NCBI RefSeq assembly: GCF_900109945.1
Contig: NZ_FOBX01000006.1
Location: 62,001 to 126,000, forward strand
Length of the DNA: 64,000 nucleotides
Reading direction: 5' to 3'
Source: Bradyrhizobium sp. OK095
GTDB taxonomy: Bacteria; Pseudomonadota; Alphaproteobacteria; Rhizobiales; Xanthobacteraceae
The notes beneath the pieces were generated by a model. It did no database searches. It was not told where the DNA came from and was given only the letters and a program-made list of their open reading frames with translations. A program made the position numbers and the translations under genes. Of the stretch, positions 7,353 to 14,601 are shown piece after piece. How positions within the stretch are numbered: position 1 is the first letter of the stretch; each line of letters begins with the position of its first letter.

Positions 7353-7817
7353 TCACCCCGGCAGCATCGCGAATGCGCTCGACACCATCGCCACCTGCTT
7401 GTTGTCGGACGCCGAGAGCAGCGTGACGCGGCCGAAGCTCATGGTGCGCCCGAGCCGAACCACGCGGGCATCCGCAAGCACATCCGAGGAGGACACCGCG
7501 CGCATGAAATGGGTGGTCTGGTCGACCGTGGTCATCGGACGGTAGCCGCGGTTGGCGGCGAGGTTCGCGATCACCATCGCGGTGTCGGCGAGCGCCATCA
7601 GCGCCTGGCCGCAGACCACGCCGCCGTTGCGGCACAGCCGCTCCGAGAACGGCATGCGCAGCAGCGCGCCAGGCTGCCAGTCCGGCGCATCCGCTGGCTG
7701 TACGTGCTCGATGCGCTCGACCGCGAGGTTGAGATCCTGGACCCAGGGCGCAAAGACCTCGCCGAGGATGCGTCTGGCCTCGGTGATGCCGAACTCCACT
7801 TCTGGCTGCGATGGCAT
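7353..7817 (-). CDS. PaaI-family hotdog thioesterase
   Basis: A 154-residue hotdog protein. The active region reads GGVVCGQALMALADTAMV, where the usual HGG histidine is replaced (NGGVV) but the following Asp is kept. The second half carries the family strands VDQTTHFMRAV and GRVTLLSASD. The start MPSQPEVEF was chosen because a GGGAGGA site lies upstream and longer frames read into unrelated DNA. It is probably an acyl-CoA thioesterase; the altered histidine makes the substrate and even the activity uncertain. Confidence 0.8.
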   Translation of the reverse strand: MPSQPEVEFGITEARRILGEVFAPWVQDLNLAVERIEHVQPADAPDWQPGALLRMPFSERLCRNGGVVCGQALMALADTAMVIANLAANRGYRPMTTVDQTTHFMRAVSSSDVLADARVVRLGRTMSFGRVTLLSASDNKQVAMVSSAFAMLPG

Positions 7818-7964
7818 TGCTGGCGTGTCCTCCCTTGTTACCGGATATTTCGGCCATTCTGCGCGGATCGGCGCGGCAAAGTCATCCGGCCTGGAGCCGC
7901 TCCGGTCGGCTTGAAAATGCCTGACTTGGCCCGATATGATGCCATGCTTGGGAGCGGGTGGACG

Positions 7965-8096
7965 ATGTTGCGTCGGTATGTCCTGATGTTTTGGCTGGTG
8001 GCGCTCGGCCTCGCGCTGAACGGGTGCACCCGATGTGGCCCGATCTGGGACGATTGGCTGCACGCCCCGAAATCGTGCAGATCGGACCGGCTCTAG
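7965..8096 (+). CDS. Mini-lipoprotein (43 residues)
   Basis: MLRRYVLMFWLVALGLALNGC is a signal peptide with a lipobox ending at Cys21. The mature tail is only 23 residues and contains CTRCGPIWDDW and SCRSDRL. Very similar tiny lipoproteins with GPIWDDW recur in Bradyrhizobium genomes as I recall them. The purine-rich GGAGCGGGTGG precedes the ATG. The function is unknown. Confidence 0.65.
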   Translation: MLRRYVLMFWLVALGLALNGCTRCGPIWDDWLHAPKSCRSDRL

Positions 8097-8196
8097 CGCG
8101 GCATTCGGCCCTGTACGGGCCGTCGGCAGGCGAGCCGTTGACAGGAATGACAGGGCGCGGTTGATCCGCCCCTAGTGGATGATCGAGGAGTGAATG

Positions 8197-8493
8197 ATGA
8201 AGCTTTTCCGTATGGCGGCGGTGCTGCTGGCCGTGCTGGCAGGACCGGCCTACGCGCAAATGCCCAATATCAATTTGCTGCAGGAAGGCCCGGGCAAGAC
8301 CCCCGAGGAGAAGGCCGCTGATGTCGAGCGCGAAAAGGCCTACAAGGAAACGATGAAGAAGATCCCCGACGCCAAGGCGTCCAACGACCCCTGGGGCGGC
8401 ATGCGCGCCGATCCGCCGCCGAAGCAGGCCGCGCCGAAGGCATCGACTGCCTCCAGCGCGCCGAAGAAGAAGTCCGGCGCGACCGCGAATTGA
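8197..8493 (+). CDS. Small exported protein with a DPW-G-R motif (paralogue of 5608-5838)
   Basis: 98 residues from the second ATG of an ATGATG pair, chosen because GAGGAG sits 6 nt upstream of it. A signal peptide (about residues 1-20, AGPAYAQ) is followed by EKAYKETMKKIP and DPWGGMR, the pattern of the protein at 5608-5838, and a lysine/alanine-rich tail. The chain is predicted to be mostly disordered. The function is unknown. Confidence 0.72.
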   Translation: MKLFRMAAVLLAVLAGPAYAQMPNINLLQEGPGKTPEEKAADVEREKAYKETMKKIPDAKASNDPWGGMRADPPPKQAAPKASTASSAPKKKSGATAN

Positions 8494-8597
8494 TCGTATC
8501 GCCCGATCGGAGGCGGCTGATGCCTCCGGCGGGGGACTCCTCTTCGTCCAGCCCGCGCCCTACATTGTCGGCAGTCGTTGCGCAGAGGAGGCGGGTC

Positions 8598-8852
8598 ATG
8601 GCCGATCGTCCGCGGGATCTTGCCGAGCGGATGGCGCGCCGGCGCAAGATCGGCGGCAAGCCGGCGATGCGCACCGGCGATGGCTATCTGCGCGAGACCT
8701 TCACCCTGCCGCGCGTGGCGGCGCGGGCGAGGGCGGAGGCCTTCTTCACCCGCTATCCCAAGGCCGGCTATATGAGCGCGGTCGAGACTTGGCGCGAGCT
8801 GCCGGGCGGCGACATCGAATTCACGATGCGGCGGCTGCCCAGCGCGGATTAG
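8598..8852 (+). CDS. Small basic protein of unknown function
   Basis: 84 residues, rich in Arg (MADRPRDLAERMARRRKIGG...). There is no signal peptide. It has a helical central part (ARARAEAFFTRYPKAGYMSAVETW) and a short beta-like end (GGDIEFTMRRL). The ATG at 8598 follows GAGGAGGCGGG. It looks like a conserved small cytoplasmic protein of bradyrhizobia, with no function that I recognise. Confidence 0.62.
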   Translation: MADRPRDLAERMARRRKIGGKPAMRTGDGYLRETFTLPRVAARARAEAFFTRYPKAGYMSAVETWRELPGGDIEFTMRRLPSAD

Positions 8853-8902
8853 CGGCCCGCAGCCGGTCAGCGTCTCGGCGACGATGCGGAACACGACCGC
8901 TC

Positions 8903-9274
8903 TCAGGCCGTCTTGCGCCCGACGGCCTTCAGTTCCCGATCAATGCGCAGCTGCACCCGCCGGATCGCCAGGAGATCGATCTTGGTCTCGGTCTTGCCGC
9001 TCTTGAGCTGCTCGCCGATGCGGAACTGCCACTGCCAGATTCCAGAAATTGCCGTCTTGGCGACGGTGAACTCAACGCCCCTGTGATTCATGGTCACCTC
9101 CCACGATTCACCCTCGATCACAGAAACATGTTGGGCGTCATAATATTCCCGGGACAAGCAAAATCTGCTGGTAAGCCTTGGATCGTTCACTGAAATCTCG
9201 AAACCGCGCGCGCTCCGAAACAAACGAAATCGGATTCCGAAAGATGCGGCTTCCACGAGGCGCCGCGGAACCAT
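8903..9274 (-). CDS. Hypothetical protein
   Basis: 123 residues from ATG 9274, mixed alpha/beta with no signal peptide or membrane segment. The C-terminal third is charged (KTETKIDLLAIRRVQLRIDREL). The ribosome site is weak, so the start is uncertain. I do not recognise a family. The reading frame has normal high-GC third positions, which supports coding. Confidence 0.5.
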   Translation of the reverse strand: MVPRRLVEAASFGIRFRLFRSARGFEISVNDPRLTSRFCLSREYYDAQHVSVIEGESWEVTMNHRGVEFTVAKTAISGIWQWQFRIGEQLKSGKTETKIDLLAIRRVQLRIDRELKAVGRKTA

Positions 9275-9543
9275 CAGGCCCTGTGCGCGGATGCGATCGG
9301 GCGCCGTTGAGGAACTCTGTTCATGGTCGGAGAACCACGGACGTTTGATCGTCCCGTGTTGCCTGACGGGTTCCGCAGGACTCCGGCGCAGCTGTCCTCG
9401 CGAGAACCTCTCGCGCTTCCATGTGGCTCGCCGGCATTCAAAAACGAAGAGGCGAGTTGTACCCTTTTCCACTTTTGCGTGCGCGCCATCTATGCTCTGG
9501 TCACGTCGAAGCACATGAGCGCGACGTCGCGGATGAGGAAGGC

Positions 9544-9795
9544 GTGATCTGGCTGAGACACCTTGCGCTGCGCTGGGGCGCACGGAATTTCTCGCTGGTC
9601 TGTCCGCGTTGCCGACATCCCGCGTCGTCGCCGATGTTCAGGCGCGGACGCTACATGCTCGGTGACGAGAAGCTCGTCTGCGAAGAGTGCGGCGAGACCA
9701 GTGTCGTCACCTTCTGGCGCTTCGAAGGCTTGTCGTGCCGCGCCGATCGCAATGACGCGGTGCGGCGTGCGCCGGTGCCGAACGCGCGGCACTGA
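9544..9795 (+). CDS. Small zinc-ribbon protein
   Basis: 83 residues starting at GTG 9544 behind a GAGGAAGG site. Two CxxC knuckles (CPRCRHP at about residues 19-25 and CEECGE at about 46-51) define a zinc ribbon. The rest is basic with no other domain. It could bind nucleic acid or a protein partner; no specific function can be claimed. Confidence 0.62.
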   Translation: MIWLRHLALRWGARNFSLVCPRCRHPASSPMFRRGRYMLGDEKLVCEECGETSVVTFWRFEGLSCRADRNDAVRRAPVPNARH

Positions 9796-9891
9796 TCGAG
9801 CGCCCGCGGGTCCCGGCTCAACTCCATCTTGATGCACATGGCGGCATATGCCTTGCTTGCCCCGACCACGGCAATCAACACGGAAACCATC

Positions 9892-10137
9892 ATGCTCGGC
9901 ATTCCCCGCCACTACAGTCATTTCGTCTTCGGCGTGATCCAGTCCGGACTGACCTCGCTGATCGCTGCGGGGATCGCCAGCTTGCCCGCTGATGGCGCGA
10001 TGCTGTTCGTGCGGCACTGGATGGTGTCGTGGCTGATCGCATGGGCTGCAATGCTGCCCGTGGTGCTGCTGGCGGCGCCCGCGATTCGCGCCTTCTCGCT
10101 GCGGCTGACGCGGGACGAGGGAAGCCGGCCGGCATGA
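9892..10137 (+). CDS. DUF2798-family two-helix membrane protein
   Basis: 81 residues with two membrane helices (about 10-32 and 45-70) and the DUF2798 pattern RHYSHFVFGVIQSGLTS...SWLIAWAAMLPVVLLAAPAIR. The ATG at 9892 was chosen from the family's usual N-terminus; upstream ATGs extend into a non-homologous leader. The family's function is unknown. A strong hairpin follows immediately. Confidence 0.78.
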   Translation: MLGIPRHYSHFVFGVIQSGLTSLIAAGIASLPADGAMLFVRHWMVSWLIAWAAMLPVVLLAAPAIRAFSLRLTRDEGSRPA

Positions 10138-10142
10138 AAAAA

Positions 10143-10168
10143 CCCCGCTTGGGGAGAGCCAAGCGGGG
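10143..10168. terminator. Strong GC hairpin after the DUF2798 gene
   Basis: CCCCGCTTGG pairs perfectly with CCAAGCGGGG over a 6-nt loop. The A-run lies on the left (10136-10142), so the U-tract faces the minus strand; on the plus strand it ends the DUF2798 transcript less ideally. Confidence 0.65.
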
Positions 10169-10435
10169 GAGAAGGTTATTGGAGGCTGAGGTGCTGGGCT
10201 GCAACACCATAGCCAGACGACCCTAGCGGCCCGACCTTACGACAGCCTGACAAAGCCGGCAGATCCGGTTCAGCCGGCGCGCGCCGATGCCCGCAAAACA
10301 GGCCGCAGACTGGCCCCGCACCCGTCCCAATTTGGCCATCCGATCGCACAATTGGAGCCACACCCCTCGGCGAGATTCCACTCCGTCAGGTGCAGCCATG
10401 GGGGAAACGTGGTGCGCCGACAGCGGGGTGGCATC

Positions 10436-10525
10436 ATGGATAAGGTCGAGCGGTCATTCGCCGCCGCGACGGCGGCTGGCTTCGTGGTTCTGGTGATTGG
10501 AATAGCGCTGCTGGCGCTGCTGTAG
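10436..10525 (+). CDS. Possible single-helix membrane microprotein (29 residues)
   Basis: MDKVERSFAAATAAGFVVLV continues to a hydrophobic IGIALLALL end: a charged N-terminus and one membrane helix. A GGGGTGG purine run precedes the ATG. It is too short to be certain by sequence alone. The surrounding 10,176-10,690 otherwise shows no supported gene. Confidence 0.35.
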   Translation: MDKVERSFAAATAAGFVVLVIGIALLALL

Positions 10526-10691
10526 GGCCGCGCGCGCCTCAAAAACGGCAAAACAACCCCATGCACAGTAGGCCGCGGCGCTATTTCGCTGCGGGATCAA
10601 TGGCTTAGATACGGTATTTAGATACCTTGAAGGCGCGTAACGACGGACAGAGGCGCTGTCCGCCGGAGCCCTCGACCCGCCCGATCCCGAT

Positions 10692-10859
10692 CTAATGAAC
10701 CTTGAGCGCGTCCAGCGGCAAATGGAGCTCGGCGGCACGCTCCTGGCGATCCTTCTTGCGGAACTCGTTCTCCTTCCGCTCGAACTTGATCATCTCCTCG
10801 CGCGCCGCCTCGAGCAGATGATTGCGCCTGGTGGCATCATGCTGCGTGCTTTCCGTCAT
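10692..10859 (-). CDS. Small helical charged protein
   Basis: 55 residues, MTESTQHDATRRNHLLEAAR followed by EEMIKFERKENEFRKKDRQE: one long amphipathic, highly charged helix, possibly coiled coil. The start at 10859 was preferred to an ATG five codons upstream. No family recognised. Confidence 0.5.
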   Translation of the reverse strand: MTESTQHDATRRNHLLEAAREEMIKFERKENEFRKKDRQERAAELHLPLDALKVH

Positions 10860-10920
10860 GGCCGGGATCCCCATTGTTGCGGTCGAACCCGAAAGAAGTC
10901 CGCAGACCGCGGAAGGTTCA

Positions 10921-11037
10921 ATGCCGCAGGATTGCGGAATTATGGCGGCGTCCTGGCCGAGCGTCCTTGATACACGTCAGCTTCAGGCGAACAAGCGCGC
11001 TGCGGCGCGCAAGCCGCGCGACTATTTCGGCGATTGA
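10921..11037 (+). CDS. Possible small basic protein (38 residues)
   Basis: MPQDCGIMAASWPSVLDTRQ continues to a basic tail ending RKPRDYFGD. The ATG follows GGAAGG by 4 nt. The last 16 bp overlap the convergent gene at 11022. It is plausible but unproven. Confidence 0.33.
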   Translation: MPQDCGIMAASWPSVLDTRQLQANKRAAARKPRDYFGD

Positions 11038-11222
11038 AGCCCGGGAGACTTGGCCCAGTCGTGCAGATGATTGGCCACGTCGGCCTGGCGGGCCTTCTTG
11101 AGTAGGGCCTCCCTTTCAGGACCGGGGGGAAGCTTTGAAGCCTGCCGCTGGACCTGCTCCACCCATGCCGAGAGCCGATCCTGAAGGGTCAGCTTTTGCT
11201 TGAAACGACGCCGTTTGAACAT
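11022..11222 (-). CDS. Small basic protein of unknown function
   Basis: 66 residues: MFKRRRFKQKLTLQDRLSAW then a helical QVQRQASKLPPGPEREALLKKARQ segment. The ATG at 11222 has an AAGGAG site at ideal distance. It is cytoplasmic, arginine/lysine rich and possibly nucleic-acid binding. No named family is recognised. Confidence 0.6.
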   Translation of the reverse strand: MFKRRRFKQKLTLQDRLSAWVEQVQRQASKLPPGPEREALLKKARQADVANHLHDWAKSPGLQSPK

Positions 11223-11452
11223 GGTGTGCTCCTTTCCATCCGAGGAAGGCCGGAGCGCGATCGGCGTTCTCATCACCGATAGCAGCCGCGGTCCGTGCGG
11301 TGATGGCCCATTAGGCTCCCGACTGACGGATCCGGTCTGTCCATTTGTGCACACAGCACGAATGCGGGCCGGCCAGACGACCTCACTTTTTGCGGAAGGG
11401 CAGCAGCGTGCGCTGCCGCCATGCTATCGTTCCGCGCGCATCGGAGATGGCC

Positions 11453-11632
11453 ATGGGCTATTGGCTTTTCGTCATCATCGCGACTGGATCGATCCCGCTC
11501 GCCGGCGCGATGGCGCGTGAGCGCAGCAGGTCGTCGAAGACATGGCTCTGGGCCGCCGTGGCCGTCGGCCCCCTGGCACCGCTGGCATTGCTGATTCTCG
11601 GGGACGCGAAGATCCCGTCGTCCGCCAGTTGA
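11453..11632 (+). CDS. Small two-helix membrane protein
   Basis: 59 residues, MGYWLFVIIATGSIPLAGAM and then a second hydrophobic stretch (WAAVAVGPLAPLALLIL). The ATG at 11453 is placed by a GGAG 7-8 nt upstream; another ATG six bases earlier is too close. The function is unknown. Confidence 0.55.
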   Translation: MGYWLFVIIATGSIPLAGAMARERSRSSKTWLWAAVAVGPLAPLALLILGDAKIPSSAS

Positions 11633-11648
11633 GGCGGCTCGTCCGAAT

Positions 11649-11789
11649 TCAAGGCGCGACGAAGTGAAGGACGACAGCGGCCATGACGCACATGCCGATG
11701 GCGATAGCTGCTCCGTAGCGGGGAGAGGGCCATGCCCCGCCAGCTACGAATATGAGCCCGGCCGTCGCAGCCAGCTTGAGGGCGTTCAT
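11649..11789 (-). CDS. Possible small membrane protein (46 residues)
   Basis: MNALKLAATAGLIFVAGGAW, then PSPRYGAAIAIGMCVMAAVVLHF: two hydrophobic helices with a short polar turn. No clear ribosome site is seen. It converges with the gene ending at 11632. Between here and 12,030 no supported gene is visible. Confidence 0.38.
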   Translation of the reverse strand: MNALKLAATAGLIFVAGGAWPSPRYGAAIAIGMCVMAAVVLHFVAP

Positions 11790-12030
11790 GATCATCTGCA
11801 AAATATGGGCGCCTCCAGCCAATGACGACACTCACAAATTCGTAACGAGGCGGCCTCTCATCGTCCTTGAATGGCTTCGGACCAAAGCGCGATGCGATCG
11901 GGATCAATCGTCATCGCGCTTCGAATTGTTGTTGGCGCATGATCTCCGCGCAAACACGTTCCGCGTTTGTCGCGAGGGAAAACCGCGTCGCACTTTGCGC
12001 CGACGCGGCCGTTCGGGTCCGGATCATGCT

Positions 12031-12207
12031 TTAGTGGCAGGGCCTGCCGCGCATCTGCGCGTACCGGCTATGGCAGCCGTCGTGCAGTTGCCACCGCTTG
12101 GTGATCTTGAGCTTCGGAGCACACTCCGTGATCGGAGCCGCCGATGCCTGCGCCAGCGAGCCGGCGAAGATGGCGAGGGCCAGAGCAAATTTGAGAACCG
12201 ACTTCAT
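12031..12207 (-). CDS. Tiny exported cysteine-containing protein
   Basis: 58 residues with an excellent GGAGGAGAC ribosome site. The signal peptide (MKSVLKFALALAIFAGSLAQ, cleavage after ASA about residue 23) leaves a 35-residue mature peptide with three cysteines (TECAPK, DGCHSR, RPCH) and several basic residues. Strong start signals and clean signal-peptide architecture support a real gene despite its size. The function is unknown. A pair of dyads lies 36-70 bp upstream. Confidence 0.62.
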   Translation of the reverse strand: MKSVLKFALALAIFAGSLAQASAAPITECAPKLKITKRWQLHDGCHSRYAQMRGRPCH

Positions 12208-12242
12208 GTCTCCTCCAGAGGTTGTTCAAATGGGCCCGTCTT

Positions 12243-12277
12243 GTAGCGCTACGAATATAAACGCTACATTGTGTAGC
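12243..12277. promoter_or_regulatory. Tandem GTAGC dyads, probable operator
   Basis: GTAGCGCTAC (12243-12252, perfect palindrome) and GCTACA-TTG-TGTAGC (12263-12277) use the same half-site, 20 bp apart, upstream of the tiny exported protein gene. This looks like a two-site repressor operator; the regulator is unknown. Confidence 0.45.
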
Positions 12278-12425
12278 ATTAAAATACAAGCGCTGATCTG
12301 ACGCGCGTTCTGGGCGTGGAGGTCGAAGGCCGACACCCAACTCCTGGTCGCGCCATAATAAGGGCACCCGCAAAAGCAGATTTGATCGTTAGGCTTCGTC
12401 CGCTAAATCCGCCGATGAGATGCGC

Positions 12426-12581
12426 ATGACTGATCAGAAGGAAGTAGAACGCGACTGCCCCGAGTGCGACGCGACAGGCCAGGATCGGAACATGAAGCCG
12501 GTTCGCCTGGGCGAGAAGAACGATTTTCGTCCCTGCCCGAAATGCGGTGGATCGGGGAAAGTGAGAGAGGCCGCGAGTTGA
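12426..12581 (+). CDS. Mini zinc-finger protein with DnaJ-like CxxCxxxG repeats
   Basis: 51 residues carrying CPECDATG and CPKCGGSG, the two halves of a DnaJ-type cysteine-rich zinc module, with nothing else attached. The ATG at 12426 is the only sensible start. A GC stem (AGGCCGC with GCGGCCT) overlaps the stop and could act as terminator. Stand-alone modules of this kind occur as small conserved proteins; the function is unknown. Confidence 0.58.
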   Translation: MTDQKEVERDCPECDATGQDRNMKPVRLGEKNDFRPCPKCGGSGKVREAAS

Positions 12582-12603
12582 GGCGGCCTTACTTGAGAGC
12601 GAC

Positions 12604-12888
12604 ATGACGACAGTAGTAGCTATCTCCGCAGCCTGCCTAATGGTGCTCGCCATAGTTTCGATGGTTGTCGGGTCTTACTTCTGGATTCGCGCCAGTTTCA
12701 ATCGTCGTCGCCCGTCGCGGCGTTGGTTTGTCCACACGAACCCGCTTAATGCGGTGCTTTTTGAAGACGAACTGTTATCGGAAGGCCTGAAGTACAGAGG
12801 CAAGGCATTTCGGGCGATAGGGGTGGCGTTGATTTCAACCGCCGCTCTATTCACGGCATCCGCATTCCTTGCGCCTTTTTCAAACTAG
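12604..12888 (+). CDS. Small two-helix membrane protein
   Basis: 94 residues: one N-terminal helix (about 5-28), a basic loop (RASFNRRRPSRRW), a soluble middle (HTNPLNAVLFEDELLSEGLKYRGK) and a second helix (70-90). It starts ATG 12604 after GAGAGCGAC. It lies at the edge of the accessory patch and its stop abuts the IS21-like repeats. No family recognised. Confidence 0.55.
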   Translation: MTTVVAISAACLMVLAIVSMVVGSYFWIRASFNRRRPSRRWFVHTNPLNAVLFEDELLSEGLKYRGKAFRAIGVALISTAALFTASAFLAPFSN

Positions 12889-12950
12889 GCCACTGCCGAC
12901 AGTCGGGTACTGGCCGAAATAGGCCACTCGCAGATGCAAAACAGGCCACT
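12887..12950. repeat. IS21-like terminal multirepeat, left copy
   Basis: GGCC-containing units recur at 12888, 12912, 12922 and 12944, three of them as AGGCCACT. Read on the minus strand they are AGTGGCCT units, the style of multiple terminal repeats at IS21-family ends. No istA or istB gene is present. A similar set lies at 16158-16203. Confidence 0.42.
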
Positions 12951-12985
12951 CGACTCTTTCGGCCGCATCGCGAGAATGCATCACC

Positions 12986-13681
12986 ATGGCTTCGGGAACC
13001 GAAATCCTCGTTTTGGCAGGAACCGTTTCGTCCGCATTTTCAATTTTCGCCGCCAACCGGGGATTGAAAATGAGGGATGACAAACGTCCTTTCGCGGAAC
13101 TCTTATGGTATTCCGGTGGGCTCGTGCCCCTCGCGAGTATTTGCCTTATATGGGCGTCGATGGGAGAACAACCGATCATGCCGCAGAGGGTGATCCTTTT
13201 TATTGTCGGAGCTGCCATCGGCGGCTGCGCTCTACTCGCTGCTGGCGAAATACTCAGGCCAGTCAACATAGTTCAAGCACAGACGCCTACCGGTGGAGGA
13301 ATCGCGGTGCCAAATTCCAATTCCATAGGCACAATACACAACAACCAAGGTATTATTACTCAAGGACAAATAGGTGGGACGAACGTCGTTGTCCCCAAGC
13401 CGCCCCCTCGCTCCATAGACGAGGATTTTCGAAATTTCATTCGAGCCAACTTTCCGGACAAGTCGAAAGAGATGGCACCAATGGTGCTAACTGGCGACGA
13501 TGAACCAGAACGCTCAAACTTTGCTTCTCAAATTGAGGAATTTCTGAAATCGGACGGCTACAAAGTTAAGCCGAGAGTCTACTTTTTATCTCCGGGCGGC
13601 ACCCCAATGGGAGTTGTTATCGACCAATTCACTGAGCCCAACGTCATCTTGATCAAGGTTGGCGTTAATACTCGTTCATAG
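12986..13681 (+). CDS. Accessory membrane protein with a GI-I-TQGQ repeat linker
   Basis: 231 residues. Two or three membrane helices occupy residues 5-95, then a low-complexity linker (SNSIGTIHNNQGIITQGQIGGTN, about 110-133), then a soluble C-terminal domain (residues 145-231). Base composition is clearly more AT-rich than the neighbours, pointing to horizontal origin. The asparagine/glycine linker resembles segments I have seen in island-borne hypothetical proteins, but I cannot name a family. It is framed by an IS21-like end and a damaged IS1-type transposase. Confidence 0.62.
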   Translation: MASGTEILVLAGTVSSAFSIFAANRGLKMRDDKRPFAELLWYSGGLVPLASICLIWASMGEQPIMPQRVILFIVGAAIGGCALLAAGEILRPVNIVQAQTPTGGGIAVPNSNSIGTIHNNQGIITQGQIGGTNVVVPKPPPRSIDEDFRNFIRANFPDKSKEMAPMVLTGDDEPERSNFASQIEEFLKSDGYKVKPRVYFLSPGGTPMGVVIDQFTEPNVILIKVGVNTRS

Positions 13682-13699
13682 GGCCATTCTAGGCAGGCG

Positions 13700-14601
13700 T
13701 TATGGGCGCCCGCCCTCAATTACCGTGAATTTCCGCCGCCGATCTGGCGGCGTCTCCGTGGGCAGCGCAGGGGCCACAGAGCGCGCGGCGCCCACAAGCT
13801 GCGCAATGCTCCAAGCCTTGTCAGCCACGCCCAGCGCCTTCGCTGGCGTCGTGCGCAGGGCTTCATGGGCGCGGCAGAGATTGTAGTGCGCAACGTACAG
13901 CGCGACGGCCGCAACGTGATTATCTAGCTTCTTGCTAAAGCCGTTCGTCAACCGGGTGAACCGACGCAAGGCCATCCGCAGCGAAAGGTTCTGGCGCTCG
14001 ACGTAGCTGGTTGAAACGTACTGCTTGGGATCGCCCGATACTACGTCACGGCTTACCGCTACTACGGCTGCGGGCGAGTAGCGGCCCTGCGCTTCCTTTA
14101 CCAAATGCGTTACGCTGTACGTCTTTACGATGGCGCCATGGGAAGCGTTCGGGCCGAAGGCATCGCGGATCGCTACGCGGTAGGGTGGAAGCCGTCGGCT
14201 GAAATCTCGGGCTGGCCGATGACGCGGCTACGGAGGTCGTGCAGAAAGTCCATGGTGCTTTCGGCATTCCGCTTGCCGACGCCCCAGCTAATGATTGCCT
14301 TCTGCGTCCCGGCCATGCCGATGAAAACGTGCTGATCGCCCTTGGCGTTGATCTCATGGCGCTGGACGTTCTTTTGCTTCTTGCCGACGAAGCTCCAAAG
14401 CTCGTCAAGCTCAAGGCGCTCCGTGCGGACGCCGACCATGATGCGGTCGTGCAATTCCATGCAGCCCATGCCGACGCGCAGGGCCAGGTTCGCAACGGTG
14501 CCACGGTTGACGCCAGTGAGGCGGGAAGCGGTGCGGATACCGACGCCTTCGCAAAGGGCGGCGATGACTTCAATCTGTTTTTCGCGGGAAAGGACGTTCA
14601 T
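13700..14601 (-). pseudogene. IS1-family transposase, frameshifted
   Basis: The N-terminal half (from MNVLSREKQIEVIAALCEGV at 14601) has the helix-turn-helix and the DELWSFVGKK catalytic strand. It stops at 14173 after ADGFHP. One base later the frame continues as HPYRVAIRDAFGPN and into the C-terminal half down to 13700 (HYNLCRAHEALRTTPAKALG). A single-base loss in the GGG run near 14183-14186 explains the break. Terminal repeats could not be defined with confidence; GGGCCAT appears near both sides. Confidence 0.75.
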
